Origin: Solobacterium moorei
GTDB taxonomy: Bacteria; Bacillota_I; Bacilli_A; Erysipelotrichales; Erysipelotrichaceae
Direction: 5' to 3'
Assembly (NCBI RefSeq): GCF_036323475.1
Contig: NZ_AP028934.1
Coordinates: 1,674,001-1,738,000 of the forward strand
DNA length: 64,000 nt
A program made the position numbers and the translations under genes. The stretch's first letter is position 1. The number at the start of each line of letters is the position of its first letter. Below, piece after piece: positions 55,899 to 64,000 of the stretch. Under the pieces are notes generated by a model. It had not been told where the DNA came from and searched no databases. It worked only from the letters and a program-made list of their open reading frames with translations.

Positions 55899-57104
55899 AT
55901 GAAAAATAACTATCCTACTATCACAATTTCAAACGAAGGGGAAACTTGGCTTCAAAAAGGGCAAATGTGGATGTATCGTAATAACTTAGTCCAGGCTGAT
56001 GAAAATATTCCAGATGGCGGTATTGTCAATATCATTTCTACTGATGGAACATACTACGGTACAGGCTTCTACTCCCCAATCAGCCATATTACTTGTCGTA
56101 TCTTAACCAAAGATGGATCAGAGTCCATTGATCAAGCATTCTTCGAAAAACGCATTCGTTTTGCCTATGACTATCGTAAGACAGTAGAACCAAATAACTT
56201 GTCAAATTGTCGCTATGTATTTGGTGAAGCTGATTTTTTACCAGGTCTTGTTGTGGATTGCTATAACGATATCCTAGTGACACAGATTTCCAACACTGGT
56301 ATGGAACAACACAAACAAATGATTTATGACATTTTGTTAGAAACATTTAAAGAAAATAGTCATGTCATTCAAGCAATCTATGAACGTAACGATATTAAAG
56401 TAAGAGAAAAAGTAGGATTAACATCCTACAAAGGTTTCTTCTACAATCCAAATCATGTATCTCCACAGACGATCATCAATGAAAATGGCATTCAACTTCA
56501 GGTAGATATTGAAAATGGTCAAAAGACAGGTTACTTCTTAGACCAGAAATCAAATCGTGTATTATTGCGCCATATCGCTCGTGATAAACGTGTACTAGAT
56601 TGTTTTAGTCATACAGGTGGCTTTGCGTTAAACGCAGCCTACGGTAACGCAAAAGCAGTCACTGCAGTCGATGTATCAAACGTTGCCTTACAACAAGGCT
56701 ATCAAAATGCCAAACTCAATCACCTTGAAGATAAAATTCAGTTTGTACAAGCCGATGTATTTGATTATCTTGAACAACTGAAGGGTAATGAGTTTGATAT
56801 TATCGTTTTAGACCCGCCTGCATTTACTAAATCTCGCAAGACAGTGAACAATGCCTACTATGGATATAAAAATATCAATATGAAAGCCATGAATGTACTG
56901 CGTAATGGAGGCTATTTGATTACTTGTTCGTGTTCACGATTCATGGAAACAAAACTCTTTGAGCAGATGTTACTAGAAAGTGCCAAGGAATGTGGAGTTA
57001 CACTACGTCAGATTTCCGTTACCCAACAGAATCCTGATCACCCTATCCTTTGGACCATGGATGAAACAAGTTATCTAAAGTATTTCATATTCCAAATCCT
57101 ATAA
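55899..57104 (+). CDS. rlmI: 23S rRNA (cytosine)-methyltransferase, RlmI-like
   Basis: This 401-residue class I SAM methyltransferase has an N-terminal PUA-like RNA-binding domain (about 1-75; GETWLQKGQMWMYRNN). A linker domain with LPGLVVDCYNDILV follows, then the catalytic Rossmann fold with RVLDCFSHTGGFALNAA (about 229-245), IVLDPPAFTKS (about 305-315) and LITCSCSRFM. These match the RlmI/YwbD group that makes m5C in 23S rRNA. ATG at 55899 has GAGGTG upstream; the open frame extends earlier, antisense to radC, but that part is meaningless. Confidence 0.88.
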   Translation: MKNNYPTITISNEGETWLQKGQMWMYRNNLVQADENIPDGGIVNIISTDGTYYGTGFYSPISHITCRILTKDGSESIDQAFFEKRIRFAYDYRKTVEPNNLSNCRYVFGEADFLPGLVVDCYNDILVTQISNTGMEQHKQMIYDILLETFKENSHVIQAIYERNDIKVREKVGLTSYKGFFYNPNHVSPQTIINENGIQLQVDIENGQKTGYFLDQKSNRVLLRHIARDKRVLDCFSHTGGFALNAAYGNAKAVTAVDVSNVALQQGYQNAKLNHLEDKIQFVQADVFDYLEQLKGNEFDIIVLDPPAFTKSRKTVNNAYYGYKNINMKAMNVLRNGGYLITCSCSRFMETKLFEQMLLESAKECGVTLRQISVTQQNPDHPILWTMDETSYLKYFIFQIL

Positions 57105-57120
57105 AGTCCGAAAGGACTTT
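57103..57120 (+). terminator. Terminator of rlmI
   Basis: AAAGTCC-GAAA-GGACTTT forms a tetraloop hairpin followed by TTTC, starting within the rlmI stop codon. Confidence 0.85.
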
Positions 57121-57139
57121 TTCTATTCCTCATAAGAAA

Positions 57140-57159
57140 AGACTCACATCAGTGAGTCT
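57140..57159 (-). terminator. Terminator of the first NlpC/P60 gene
   Basis: AGACTCAC and GTGAGTCT form an 8-bp stem followed on the minus strand by TTTCTTA, 11 bp after the stop codon. Confidence 0.8.
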
Positions 57160-57170
57160 TAATCATCATC

Positions 57171-58322
57171 TTATTGTCCTGGCACTACATAATAGGAAGG
57201 TAAGTAACCAGAGATATCCTGAACTGTTACACCAGTACCATATGTAGCTGCGTGAACCATTGTACCATTACCAAGTGCGATACCTACATGGTATGGAGCT
57301 GAATCAGAACCATAGAAGTATAGTGCACCAGCTGGAGCGTTCCATACATCATACTGGTGAGTTCCAAGTGCTTGTTGTGCATATGTTGTACGAGCACTTA
57401 AACCATAACAATATTGAACTAAACCAGAGCAGTCAAATCCTGCTGGAGTTGTACCACCCCATTGATATGGAGTACCAACAAGAGATAACGCAGCAGCGAT
57501 ACCACCAGCATATAAACTTGAATCATACTTAGATGGGTCAAATGTAGATGTAGCAGCTCTAGCAGTGTTTGTAGCTTGTTGAGCTCTAGCAGCCTCTTCA
57601 GCAGCCGCTCTTTCAGCTTCTTCTCTTTGACGTTGTTCTTCTGCCGCAATTCTTGCGTCAACAACTTCCTGAGGAGTACGAACAGATACTGTCATAGTTG
57701 CTGTAGACTTATTACCAGCAGTATCAACGACTGTATATGTAACTGGATAATCACCATCCGTGTTCATATCTACAGTACCCTCCACGGTTAATACAGGAAG
57801 AATACCTGAATCATCATTGATATAAGAAATATAACTAGATGCGTTGAATGTATCACCATTGTTTACCACAACAGATGAATTCTTCAACCTGATGACAGGG
57901 GCTGTACTATTGACAACATTTACAACAGCTTTCTGAATAAAGGAATAACCTAAAGTCTTTTGTGCTTCGATATCACCAGTACTTGCAAGTGTAACCTTGA
58001 CAGTAACTGTTTGGATACCTGTTACAGAACGATTGAATCCTTCAATATCCGCAACACTCTTCTCAATTGAGATATTTGTAAGATCGTATGTTCCATCAAA
58101 AGCAGCTCTCTCTTGAATTACCAAACTCTTAATTGTATCCAGAGGATTTAAATCCTGCTGACTTACCTCAATGACTGGTAATGTGTTTTCCTTTTCAACT
58201 GTAGTAGCTTTGTTGTCATCAGCGTATACTGTTTTTATTGAATATGTACCGGCAATGAGTAATGCGGATAATAATCCAGCACCAACTCTACCGAGTTTTT
58301 TGCTCAATTTATTTTTTACCAT
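57171..58322 (-). CDS. Secreted NlpC/P60 peptidoglycan hydrolase
   Basis: This 383-residue exported cell-wall endopeptidase begins with a signal peptide (1-34, cleavage near VYA). Two Ig-like/DUF5011-type repeats follow (about 48-140 and 142-216; ISYINDDSGILPVLTV, GDYPVTYTVVDTAGN), then an Ala/Glu/Arg coiled coil (about 218-255). The NlpC/P60 domain (about 270-383) has its catalytic Cys in AGFDCSGLV, His in APYHVGIAL and a third His in MVHAAT. It is paralogous to the next gene but lacks SH3b and the Pro/Thr linker. There is no Shine-Dalgarno sequence; a leaderless promoter precedes ATG. Confidence 0.9.
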   Translation of the reverse strand: MVKNKLSKKLGRVGAGLLSALLIAGTYSIKTVYADDNKATTVEKENTLPVIEVSQQDLNPLDTIKSLVIQERAAFDGTYDLTNISIEKSVADIEGFNRSVTGIQTVTVKVTLASTGDIEAQKTLGYSFIQKAVVNVVNSTAPVIRLKNSSVVVNNGDTFNASSYISYINDDSGILPVLTVEGTVDMNTDGDYPVTYTVVDTAGNKSTATMTVSVRTPQEVVDARIAAEEQRQREEAERAAAEEAARAQQATNTARAATSTFDPSKYDSSLYAGGIAAALSLVGTPYQWGGTTPAGFDCSGLVQYCYGLSARTTYAQQALGTHQYDVWNAPAGALYFYGSDSAPYHVGIALGNGTMVHAATYGTGVTVQDISGYLPSYYVVPGQ

Positions 58323-58358
58323 GACTCTATTCTACTTTTTTTCCTGCTGATTATGCAA
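58323..58358 (-). promoter_or_regulatory. Leaderless promoter of the first NlpC/P60 gene
   Basis: TTGCAT (58358-58353), 18 bp, and TAGAAT (58334-58329) are followed after 6 bp by ATG at 58322. The same arrangement precedes the paralogue at 60061. Confidence 0.65.
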
Positions 58359-58448
58359 CTTTTTGGACCGCATTTCACACAATTTCACAAGTTTTTCAAA
58401 AAACTATAGCATTTTTAAGTGTTTTTTCACAAATTTCGCAAAAATAAA

Positions 58449-58464
58449 ACTCCTTTTCAGGAGT
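58449..58464 (-). terminator. Terminator of the second NlpC/P60 gene
   Basis: ACTCCT-GAAA-AGGAGT hairpin followed by TTTATTTTT on the minus strand, directly after the stop codon. Confidence 0.82.
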
Positions 58465-58465
58465 C

Positions 58466-60061
58466 TTATTGTCCGATAATTACATAGTAGGAAGGCATGA
58501 AGTATGTGATACCAATTACCTGAATACCATCATTTTCATTCATCGCCTGTACTGTCTGACCTCCACCAAGAGAGATAGCTACATGGTAAGGTGCAGATTC
58601 AGAACCCCAGAAGTATAGTGCACCTGCTGGAGCATTCCATACGTCATAGCGGTGTGTTCCTAATGTTTGCTGTGTATATGTAGTTCTCTGTGGAATACCG
58701 TAGCAGTACTTAACAAGACCTGAGCAGTCGAATCCAGATGGAGATGCGCCACCCCATACATATGGTGTGTTACCTACGAATGATAACGCAAGGTTGATTG
58801 CGTCAGTGTATGCACCGTACTGTCCATATTGTGGAGTTGGGGCTACGTACTGTTCGCTTTGAATATATTGTGCATATACCCAACCAACTTGTCCGTTGAT
58901 TACGATTTCTTGCCATCCGTTGGAAACTGTATCTGTACAGTAAACAGGATCATTTACATTTAATGTAGTAATAATAGAACTAGATGTACTTGGAGCTGTA
59001 CGAACATTGAGACGTACATTTGGGTACATTGTCTTTGTTGGTGTAGGAACTGGTGTTGGTGTAGCTGCTGGAGTCTCTGCTACAGCTGGTGCTGCAGGTG
59101 TAGGCTCTGGTGTAGCGACAGGTGTTTCAGGAGCTGGTGTAGCTGCCGGAGTTTCTGTAGCTGCTGGAGTTGTAGGAACATCAATTGTCTCGTTGTTGCC
59201 TACTGCAGCGTTTGCGTTATTACCAATTTCCTTAATGGAATCAATTTCCTTCTGAAGCTCAGTTAACTGTGTTTCCAAACTATTTGTAGTAGCAGTTGTA
59301 GCTGCGTCAGCTGTTGTACTTGTTGTTGGATCCGTTAATGCCTTCACCGCCTCAAGCTGTGCTGAAATTTCGGCTGCCTTTGTTTCTGCTTCAGCTTGTT
59401 TCGCTGCCGCAACTTCGACAGGAGTCTTAACAGTTACTGTTAAGACTGCAGATGCAGTATGACCAGCTGTATCAGAAACTGTATAAGTTACTGGATACTC
59501 GCCATCTTTATCCATATCTACTTCGCCACTTACTGATAATACAGGTAGGATACCAGAATCATCATTAATATAGGAAATATAACTAGAAGCGTTGAATGTA
59601 TCACCATTATTTACTGTAACGGCATCACTCTTAAGTTGTACTACAGGTGCACTGTCTTGTGTCAGTTTAACAACAACCTTCTGTACAAAGGAATATCCAA
59701 GCCTCTTTTCAACCTCCTTATCCCCTGTACTTGCTAGGTTGACTTTCACTGTAACAGTTTGAATACCTGTTGCGTTTCGATCAAAGCCAGTAATATCAGC
59801 TACACTCTTTTCAAGTGAGATATAGTTTAAATCATATCCACCGAGTAAAGCACGTTGCTTGATAACTTCGTTCTTGATCGCTGTATAAGGATCTTCCTCT
59901 TGTGCATCTACAGTAATAACTGGTAGCGCATTACTTGTGAACGGATTGGCAGTTTCTTCTGCCTTTACATGTGTTATTGATACAGAACCTGCAACTAATA
60001 CTGCAGATAATGCACCAGTCACAATCATTCCCATTTGTTTTTTGATAGTATTTTTCATCAT
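58466..60061 (-). CDS. Secreted NlpC/P60 peptidoglycan hydrolase with SH3b and Pro/Thr linker
   Basis: This 531-residue exported endopeptidase has a signal peptide (1-34, ending VKA) and two Ig-like repeats (about 45-215) closely matching its paralogue downstream. An Ala/Glu coiled coil (about 218-290) is followed by a Pro/Thr/Ala-rich linker (about 295-345), an SH3b domain (about 347-405; VRLNVRTAPSTSS, GWQEIVINGQVGWV) and NlpC/P60 (about 420-531; SGFDCSGLV, APYHVAISL). SH3b probably binds the wall and the linker spans it. In place of the third His, the last motif reads TVQAMN. There is no Shine-Dalgarno sequence; a leaderless promoter precedes ATG. Confidence 0.9.
   Translation of the reverse strand: MMKNTIKKQMGMIVTGALSAVLVAGSVSITHVKAEETANPFTSNALPVITVDAQEEDPYTAIKNEVIKQRALLGGYDLNYISLEKSVADITGFDRNATGIQTVTVKVNLASTGDKEVEKRLGYSFVQKVVVKLTQDSAPVVQLKSDAVTVNNGDTFNASSYISYINDDSGILPVLSVSGEVDMDKDGEYPVTYTVSDTAGHTASAVLTVTVKTPVEVAAAKQAEAETKAAEISAQLEAVKALTDPTTSTTADAATTATTNSLETQLTELQKEIDSIKEIGNNANAAVGNNETIDVPTTPAATETPAATPAPETPVATPEPTPAAPAVAETPAATPTPVPTPTKTMYPNVRLNVRTAPSTSSSIITTLNVNDPVYCTDTVSNGWQEIVINGQVGWVYAQYIQSEQYVAPTPQYGQYGAYTDAINLALSFVGNTPYVWGGASPSGFDCSGLVKYCYGIPQRTTYTQQTLGTHRYDVWNAPAGALYFWGSESAPYHVAISLGGGQTVQAMNENDGIQVIGITYFMPSYYVIIGQ
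59035..59175 (-). repeat. Low-complexity coding repeat (Pro/Thr/Ala linker)
   Basis: Short degenerate repeats of the type GCTGGTGTAG/GCTGGAGT (plus strand) encode the TPAATP/ETPAATPA-like linker of the SH3b-NlpC/P60 protein. Such tracts can change length by slippage while keeping frame. Confidence 0.6.
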
Positions 60062-60097
60062 GGCTGTATTCTAACCACTTTCCTATTTCATTTGCAA
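60062..60097 (-). promoter_or_regulatory. Leaderless promoter of the second NlpC/P60 gene
   Basis: TTGCAA (60097-60092), 18 bp, and TAGAAT (60073-60068) are followed after 6 bp by ATG at 60061. The 225 bp further upstream (60098-60324) are strongly AT-rich with no gene; nothing else is recognised there. Confidence 0.65.
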
Positions 60098-60324
60098 TCA
60101 TATTCAAGTGTTTTTCGTGTTTTAAATTTACGAAAAGTGTTAAATATCCTTATTTTATGCGATTTTTTCGTATTTTGAATTTTTAAAAATATTTTTAATT
60201 TTGTTACAAAAATTGTGGAAAAATGTGAAATTTGTTACTTTTCCCAATTTTTTTGTTTTTTTCGTCAAAAAATAAGTTGCACTTCCAATCAATCTCACTA
60301 TTTCACTAGAAAACATATGAAAAA

Positions 60325-60342
60325 GAAAGCCAATTAGGCTTC
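60325..60342 (-). terminator. Terminator of the dxr-rseP-galE-EIIA operon
   Basis: GAAGCC and GGCTTTC pair around TAATT and are followed by TTTTTC on the minus strand, 28 bp after the last stop codon. Confidence 0.75.
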
Positions 60343-60369
60343 CTATACAAACAAGATTTTCATGTTTAT

Positions 60370-60795
60370 TTATGCGATATCTTCATCCGGATGTTTTTCA
60401 TCGAAGTCTACGATTTGACTATGCCCTGCCTCTACTGCTAAAGCGGCTAAGTCATTGACGTTATGGATATAACTTCTAGCCATACTTGCTTGCAGAACCA
60501 TTCCGATATTCAAACCAGCAACCACATCGATATTACATTCTGCCGCATACTCTTTGGCAAGTGTGCACGCTTCACGATAGGTTGTACTATCCTGTACATC
60601 TGCCATGATGAGGATATTGCCACTTTGTTTCATGGATTCAATTGCAGTACGTAATCTATTAATGAATTGATCAACAGTTTCTTCTAATAGAAAAGATACG
60701 GTAGTATAGTCTTCTAACTTTCCAGAAAGAATTTCAACTGCACTACTTACGCCTTCTGGAAATTTACCATTGCCAGTAATGATCAGTCCAATCAT
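60370..60795 (-). CDS. PTS EIIA (mannose-type) homologue lacking the active-site histidine
   Basis: This 141-residue protein has the EIIA-Man fold: MIGLIITGNGKFPEGVSSAVEIL at the start, then ILIMADVQDSTTYREA and VVAGLNIGMVLQA, which match family blocks. In normal members the first loop reads GHG, whose His accepts phosphate from HPr; here it reads Gly8-Asn9-Gly10 (codon AAT). It is therefore probably not a phosphocarrier and may be regulatory or degenerate. The start at 60795 fits the family; it follows the galE stop by 4 bp with a weak ribosome-binding site. No EIIB/C/D genes are near. Confidence 0.82.
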   Translation of the reverse strand: MIGLIITGNGKFPEGVSSAVEILSGKLEDYTTVSFLLEETVDQFINRLRTAIESMKQSGNILIMADVQDSTTYREACTLAKEYAAECNIDVVAGLNIGMVLQASMARSYIHNVNDLAALAVEAGHSQIVDFDEKHPDEDIA

Positions 60796-60799
60796 AGTA

Positions 60800-61813
60800 C
60801 TACTCGATTCCATTTGGATTCATTTGGGTGAAATTCCATGAATCCTTGCACATTTGGTCAATGTTGTACTGTGCCTTCCAACCTAATAATTCTAATGCCT
60901 TTGTTGGATCAGCATAGCATTCCGCAACATCTCCTGCTCTACGTGGCAAGATTTCATATGGTAAGTCTCTACCACATGCCTTGCTATATGCTTTAACAAC
61001 CTGTAATACACTATATCCATTACCTGTACCAAGGTTTACCTTTTCAACACCCTTATGCTCTAAAGCATATTTAACAGCTGCGATATGACCATCTGCTAAA
61101 TCACATACATGGATATAGTCACGAACACCTGTTCCGTCAACTGTATCATAGTCATTTCCAAATACACGTACCTTCTCACTAGTACCAATCGCAACACGAG
61201 CAATATAAGGTACTAAGTTATTAGGAATACCATTTGGAACCTCTCCCAATAATCCACTTGGGTGTGCACCGATTGGGTTGAAGTAACGCAATAACATGAT
61301 AGACCACTCTGGATCTGACTTACTTAAATCCTGTAAGATCGTCTCATTCATTAGCTTTGTAGAACCATAAGGATTTGTCGTGGATACTGGGAAGTCTTCT
61401 CGAATTGGACAAGACTCTGGAGAACCATAAACAGTTGCACTAGATGAGAATACAAGTGTCTTACATCCAACTTCCTTCATCGCCATATATAGGTTTAAAG
61501 AGCCAGTAATATTATTTTCATAATATGTGAGTGGAATTTCTACAGATTCACCAACTGCCTTATAGCCAGCAAAGTGAATTACTGCATCAATATGATTCTC
61601 AGCAAAAACCCGATCTAATCCCTTGCGGTCTAAGACATCTGTCTTGTAGAACTTTGGCTTTTTACCTGTTAATTTTTCAATACGGTCTAATACAACTTCT
61701 TTGGAGTTATAAAGATTGTCTAATACAACTACGTCATACCCTGCATTCATTAAAGATACGCAAGTATTTGAGCCAATAAAGCCAGTACCTCCTGTCACAA
61801 GAATTGTTTTCAT
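60800..61813 (-). CDS. galE: UDP-glucose 4-epimerase
   Basis: This 337-residue extended short-chain dehydrogenase interconverts UDP-glucose and UDP-galactose. It has the NAD-binding TGGTGFIGSN (7-16), LVFSSSATVYG, and the catalytic YGSTKLMNE (Tyr and Lys, about 149-157). GRDLPYEILPRRAGDVAECYA near the C-terminus is typical of GalE. GAGGAG lies upstream of the ATG. It follows rseP by 15 bp. Because no other Leloir genes are here, it may serve surface polysaccharide synthesis. Confidence 0.95.
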   Translation of the reverse strand: MKTILVTGGTGFIGSNTCVSLMNAGYDVVVLDNLYNSKEVVLDRIEKLTGKKPKFYKTDVLDRKGLDRVFAENHIDAVIHFAGYKAVGESVEIPLTYYENNITGSLNLYMAMKEVGCKTLVFSSSATVYGSPESCPIREDFPVSTTNPYGSTKLMNETILQDLSKSDPEWSIMLLRYFNPIGAHPSGLLGEVPNGIPNNLVPYIARVAIGTSEKVRVFGNDYDTVDGTGVRDYIHVCDLADGHIAAVKYALEHKGVEKVNLGTGNGYSVLQVVKAYSKACGRDLPYEILPRRAGDVAECYADPTKALELLGWKAQYNIDQMCKDSWNFTQMNPNGIE

Positions 61814-61828
61814 TTTATTTAATCTCCT

Positions 61829-62890
61829 CTACTTTATAAATAACTTGGAAATATCGTTCCATGTCGCAAATATCATAACACTGATTAACAGTAGCCAACA
61901 AATAATCATAATGGCAGTCTTTAATTTTTCATTAAAATGACGTCTTGTTATCCATTCTAGTACTGTAATCACAACCTGTCCACCATCTAATACTGGAAGT
62001 GGTAATAGGTTAAAAATACCTACATTCAAGCTAATTTGTGCTACTAACATCATATAGGCACCAAAGCCAAGACTTGCATAAGTGGCAGTGGCTTGATAGA
62101 TTCCAACAGGACCAGATAATTGGTTCAAGCCCTTACCTCGTACAAGGTTTAGTAGTGCCTGAATTGTCATTGATGTAATAACCTGCATCTCAACCAAACC
62201 ATAATACCAACAGTTCAAGAGATTAATCTTTACCTGTTCTCCTGCTTTCGCACTGATACCAAACATATAGCTGTCTGTTTCTTTGTTGTAGGTTGGTGTA
62301 ACCTCAATGGTTAATGTTTGACCATCTCGTAGGATAGTAAAGGTTTCTGTACCCTTATTATCACCGTTGAACGCTTGAAATTCTAAGAATGTCTTCGGCT
62401 CAATGGATGATCCATCTTCTTTAACAACTTTAATGATACGATCTCCAGCTTGCAAGCCTGCTCGTTCAGCCGGGCTATTTTCTAAGACGGTAGCGATAAC
62501 TGGCTCACTTGATTTTGTAAATGTTCCAGTATTTAACAAGAACATGGAAAAGATTACCCATGCAAGTAGAAAGTTCATTGCGACACCTGCAAGCATGATA
62601 CAGATCTTCTTCCACGGTTTTTGATCTGTAATTCTTCTTCCCTCAGGAACCTTTACATTAGGATATGCTTCATCACCCTCGGTTTCTCCTGCCATTGCAA
62701 CATAACCACCGATAGGTAATGCACGGATAGAGAACTGTGTCTCTTTTCCCTTCCGTGTAAATATAGCTGGTCCCATACCGATTGAGAATTCAAAACAATA
62801 GACACCAAATGCCTTGGCAACTAAGAAATGTCCGAATTCGTGAATCGTTACAATAATGGAAAGTAATACGATAAATAAAACTGCTGTCAT
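61829..62890 (-). CDS. rseP: Site-2 intramembrane metalloprotease RseP
   Basis: This 353-residue membrane protease has the zinc motif HEFGHFL in the first helix (about 16-22) and a PDZ domain (about 115-200; SPAERAGLQAGDRIIKV). The NLLPLPVLDGG metal-binding motif lies near the C-terminus (about 292-302), and there are four membrane helices. It cleaves anti-sigma factors or signal-peptide remnants in related bacteria. ATG at 62890 has GGAG 7 bp upstream and overlaps the dxr stop by 4 bp (ATGA). The pair dxr-rseP is widely conserved. Confidence 0.94.
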   Translation of the reverse strand: MTAVLFIVLLSIIVTIHEFGHFLVAKAFGVYCFEFSIGMGPAIFTRKGKETQFSIRALPIGGYVAMAGETEGDEAYPNVKVPEGRRITDQKPWKKICIMLAGVAMNFLLAWVIFSMFLLNTGTFTKSSEPVIATVLENSPAERAGLQAGDRIIKVVKEDGSSIEPKTFLEFQAFNGDNKGTETFTILRDGQTLTIEVTPTYNKETDSYMFGISAKAGEQVKINLLNCWYYGLVEMQVITSMTIQALLNLVRGKGLNQLSGPVGIYQATATYASLGFGAYMMLVAQISLNVGIFNLLPLPVLDGGQVVITVLEWITRRHFNEKLKTAIMIICWLLLISVMIFATWNDISKLFIK

Positions 62891-64000
62891 TGGTTCACTC
62901 CTTGTATTTGTTGATGTGCGAAGTCTCTTCCCCAACAATCCGCATCAATTAAATCTTGTACTGTATTTACTGTTTGATAAGCTACAGTATGCACTGCGTT
63001 TATAACGATGTCTTCAATTTCTAAAAACGAAATCTGTTTCTTTCTAAATGCAGCATTTGCAACTTCATTTGCGGCATTCATGACAGCCGGAAGATTGCCT
63101 CCCTTTTTACCAGCTTCATACGCTAGTGCAAGTAATGGAAATCTTTCGAGGTCAGGCTTTGCGAAATGCAAGGTTGCAACTTCAGTTAAGTCTAATGGCT
63201 TCTCTAAATCAAGAGGATAACGATGAGGCCACGTTAAAGCATACTGAATTGGCAAACGCATATCAGGTGCACCAAGTTGAGCCATTACACTATGGTCAAT
63301 ATATTCTACCATGGAATGAATCACTGACTCTGGATGCATCACCACATCAATATGGTCATAATCAATATCAAATAAATAATGCGCTTCAATGACTTCAAAA
63401 CCCTTGTTCATCATATCAGCACTATCGATTGTAATCTTAGCGCCCATCGCCCAGTTAGGATGTGCAAGTGCCTGTTCTACAGTAACGTCCTTTAACTCTT
63501 CTCTTGTACGATTGCGGAAAGAACCACCTGAAGCCGTAATTAAAAGTCGCTTAATTTCTTTATGTTCATTCCCTTGTAATGCTTGGAAAATGGCAGAGTG
63601 TTCACTATCGATTGGATATAGTGATACACCATACTCCTTGATTGCCTTTTCGATTAACTCTCCACCAACAACCAGTGTTTCCTTATTGGCAAGAGCAATA
63701 TTATGACCTGTTTGAATCGCAGTCAGCGTCGGCAAAAAACCAACAAAGCCAACGAGTGCATTCACTAAGAGATCATATTCGCTCATTTTGGAAAGTGTAA
63801 GCAACCCTTCATCTCCAAAGTAGAAATGAATATCCGGATATTGATGAGCTAGCTCCTTCATATCCTTTTCTTCACATACACATACATGTGATACAGAAAT
63901 CTTCACTAGAATTTCTTTTAAGATATCGATACGATGTCCAACACTTATTCCAACGAGTGCAAACGCATCAGGATGTTGTAAGACAACATCAATTGTTTGT
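62887..64000 (-). CDS. dxr: 1-deoxy-D-xylulose 5-phosphate reductoisomerase (5' end outside the window)
   Basis: This enzyme commits carbon to isoprenoid synthesis by the MEP pathway. The frame is open to the right edge, giving 370 visible codons; the nucleotide-binding N-terminus is cut off. Visible blocks are LANKETLVVGGELI (NADPH/substrate), PIDSEHSAIFQ with metal-binding Asp and Glu, LLITASGGSFRN and NWAMGAKITIDSADMMNKGFEVIEA. A GTG at 63906 lies inside the gene and is not the start. It overlaps rseP by 4 bp. Confidence 0.95.
   Translation of the reverse strand, partial: QTIDVVLQHPDAFALVGISVGHRIDILKEILVKISVSHVCVCEEKDMKELAHQYPDIHFYFGDEGLLTLSKMSEYDLLVNALVGFVGFLPTLTAIQTGHNIALANKETLVVGGELIEKAIKEYGVSLYPIDSEHSAIFQALQGNEHKEIKRLLITASGGSFRNRTREELKDVTVEQALAHPNWAMGAKITIDSADMMNKGFEVIEAHYLFDIDYDHIDVVMHPESVIHSMVEYIDHSVMAQLGAPDMRLPIQYALTWPHRYPLDLEKPLDLTEVATLHFAKPDLERFPLLALAYEAGKKGGNLPAVMNAANEVANAAFRKKQISFLEIEDIVINAVHTVAYQTVNTVQDLIDADCWGRDFAHQQIQGVNQ

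Noticed and set aside
59007-59255. Gly/Val/Ala-rich plus-strand frame and a possible repeat array
   Set aside because: It is the antisense shadow of the Pro/Thr/Ala linker. The repeats are short, degenerate and without equal spacers, so this is not a CRISPR array.
60098-60324. AT-rich stretch considered as a replication origin or phage site
   Set aside because: No DnaA-box cluster, repeats or genes were seen; it is better explained as an AT-rich upstream region of a strongly expressed wall hydrolase.

Overview
The window looks like a low-GC Bacillota chromosome, plausibly of the class Erysipelotrichia. It has a HrcA/CIRCE heat-shock operon, DnaB/DnaI primosome loaders, RNase J, an NrtR-controlled NAD salvage operon and the MEP-pathway gene dxr, and I see no sporulation genes. 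The genus cannot be fixed from sequence reading alone. No rRNA, tRNA or CRISPR array was seen.

Positions 1-11416 are mobile DNA, all coded on the minus strand. One end of a Tn1549/CTn5-like integrative conjugative element (ICE) abuts the 3' end of rlmD: small CD1845-like protein, RepA_N initiator, DnaC/IstB-like ATPase, PcfB, VirD4. The VirD4 gene is cut at about 7946 by a second element. That element is a mobilizable element with a large serine recombinase, an SdpR/SdpI-like immunity and ABC-exporter cargo operon, a DUF3847 protein, a candidate oriT and a MobA/MobL relaxase that runs off the left edge. Both elements therefore extend to the left of the window.

Positions 11417-31340 are host genes with two intact-looking insertion sequences. 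They comprise rlmD, an IS110-family element with a long upstream non-coding region that may hold a bridge RNA, a HAD-like protein lacking its nucleophile, a phosphonate-type transporter operon (phnD-phnC-phnE-phnE plus a metallophosphoesterase) facing a Crp/Fnr regulator, a secreted C69 peptidase, the operon nrtR-pncA-pncB-nadD-nadE, a Cof-type HAD phosphatase and an IS3/IS150-like element.

Positions 31341-64000 are mostly core genes. They include hrcA-grpE-dnaK-dnaJ-clpB behind two CIRCE-like operators, ftsW-rsmD-coaD-Gfo/Idh, an IS1595 relic with perfect 27-bp inverted repeats, def and rnj, pfkA-pyk, polA-mutM-coaE-dnaB-dnaI, radC and rlmI (divergent), two paralogous NlpC/P60 wall hydrolases, and dxr-rseP-galE followed by an EIIA-like protein without its phosphorylatable histidine.

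The most interesting cross-cutting signal is a recurring leaderless promoter/start module. Four unrelated or paralogous genes (a Crp regulator, a HAD phosphatase, two NlpC/P60 proteins) have TTGC(A/C)N, 17-18 bp, a TA(A/G)AAT -10 box, then exactly 6 bp before ATG, with no Shine-Dalgarno sequence. A fifth gene has TATAAT exactly 6 bp before ATG.
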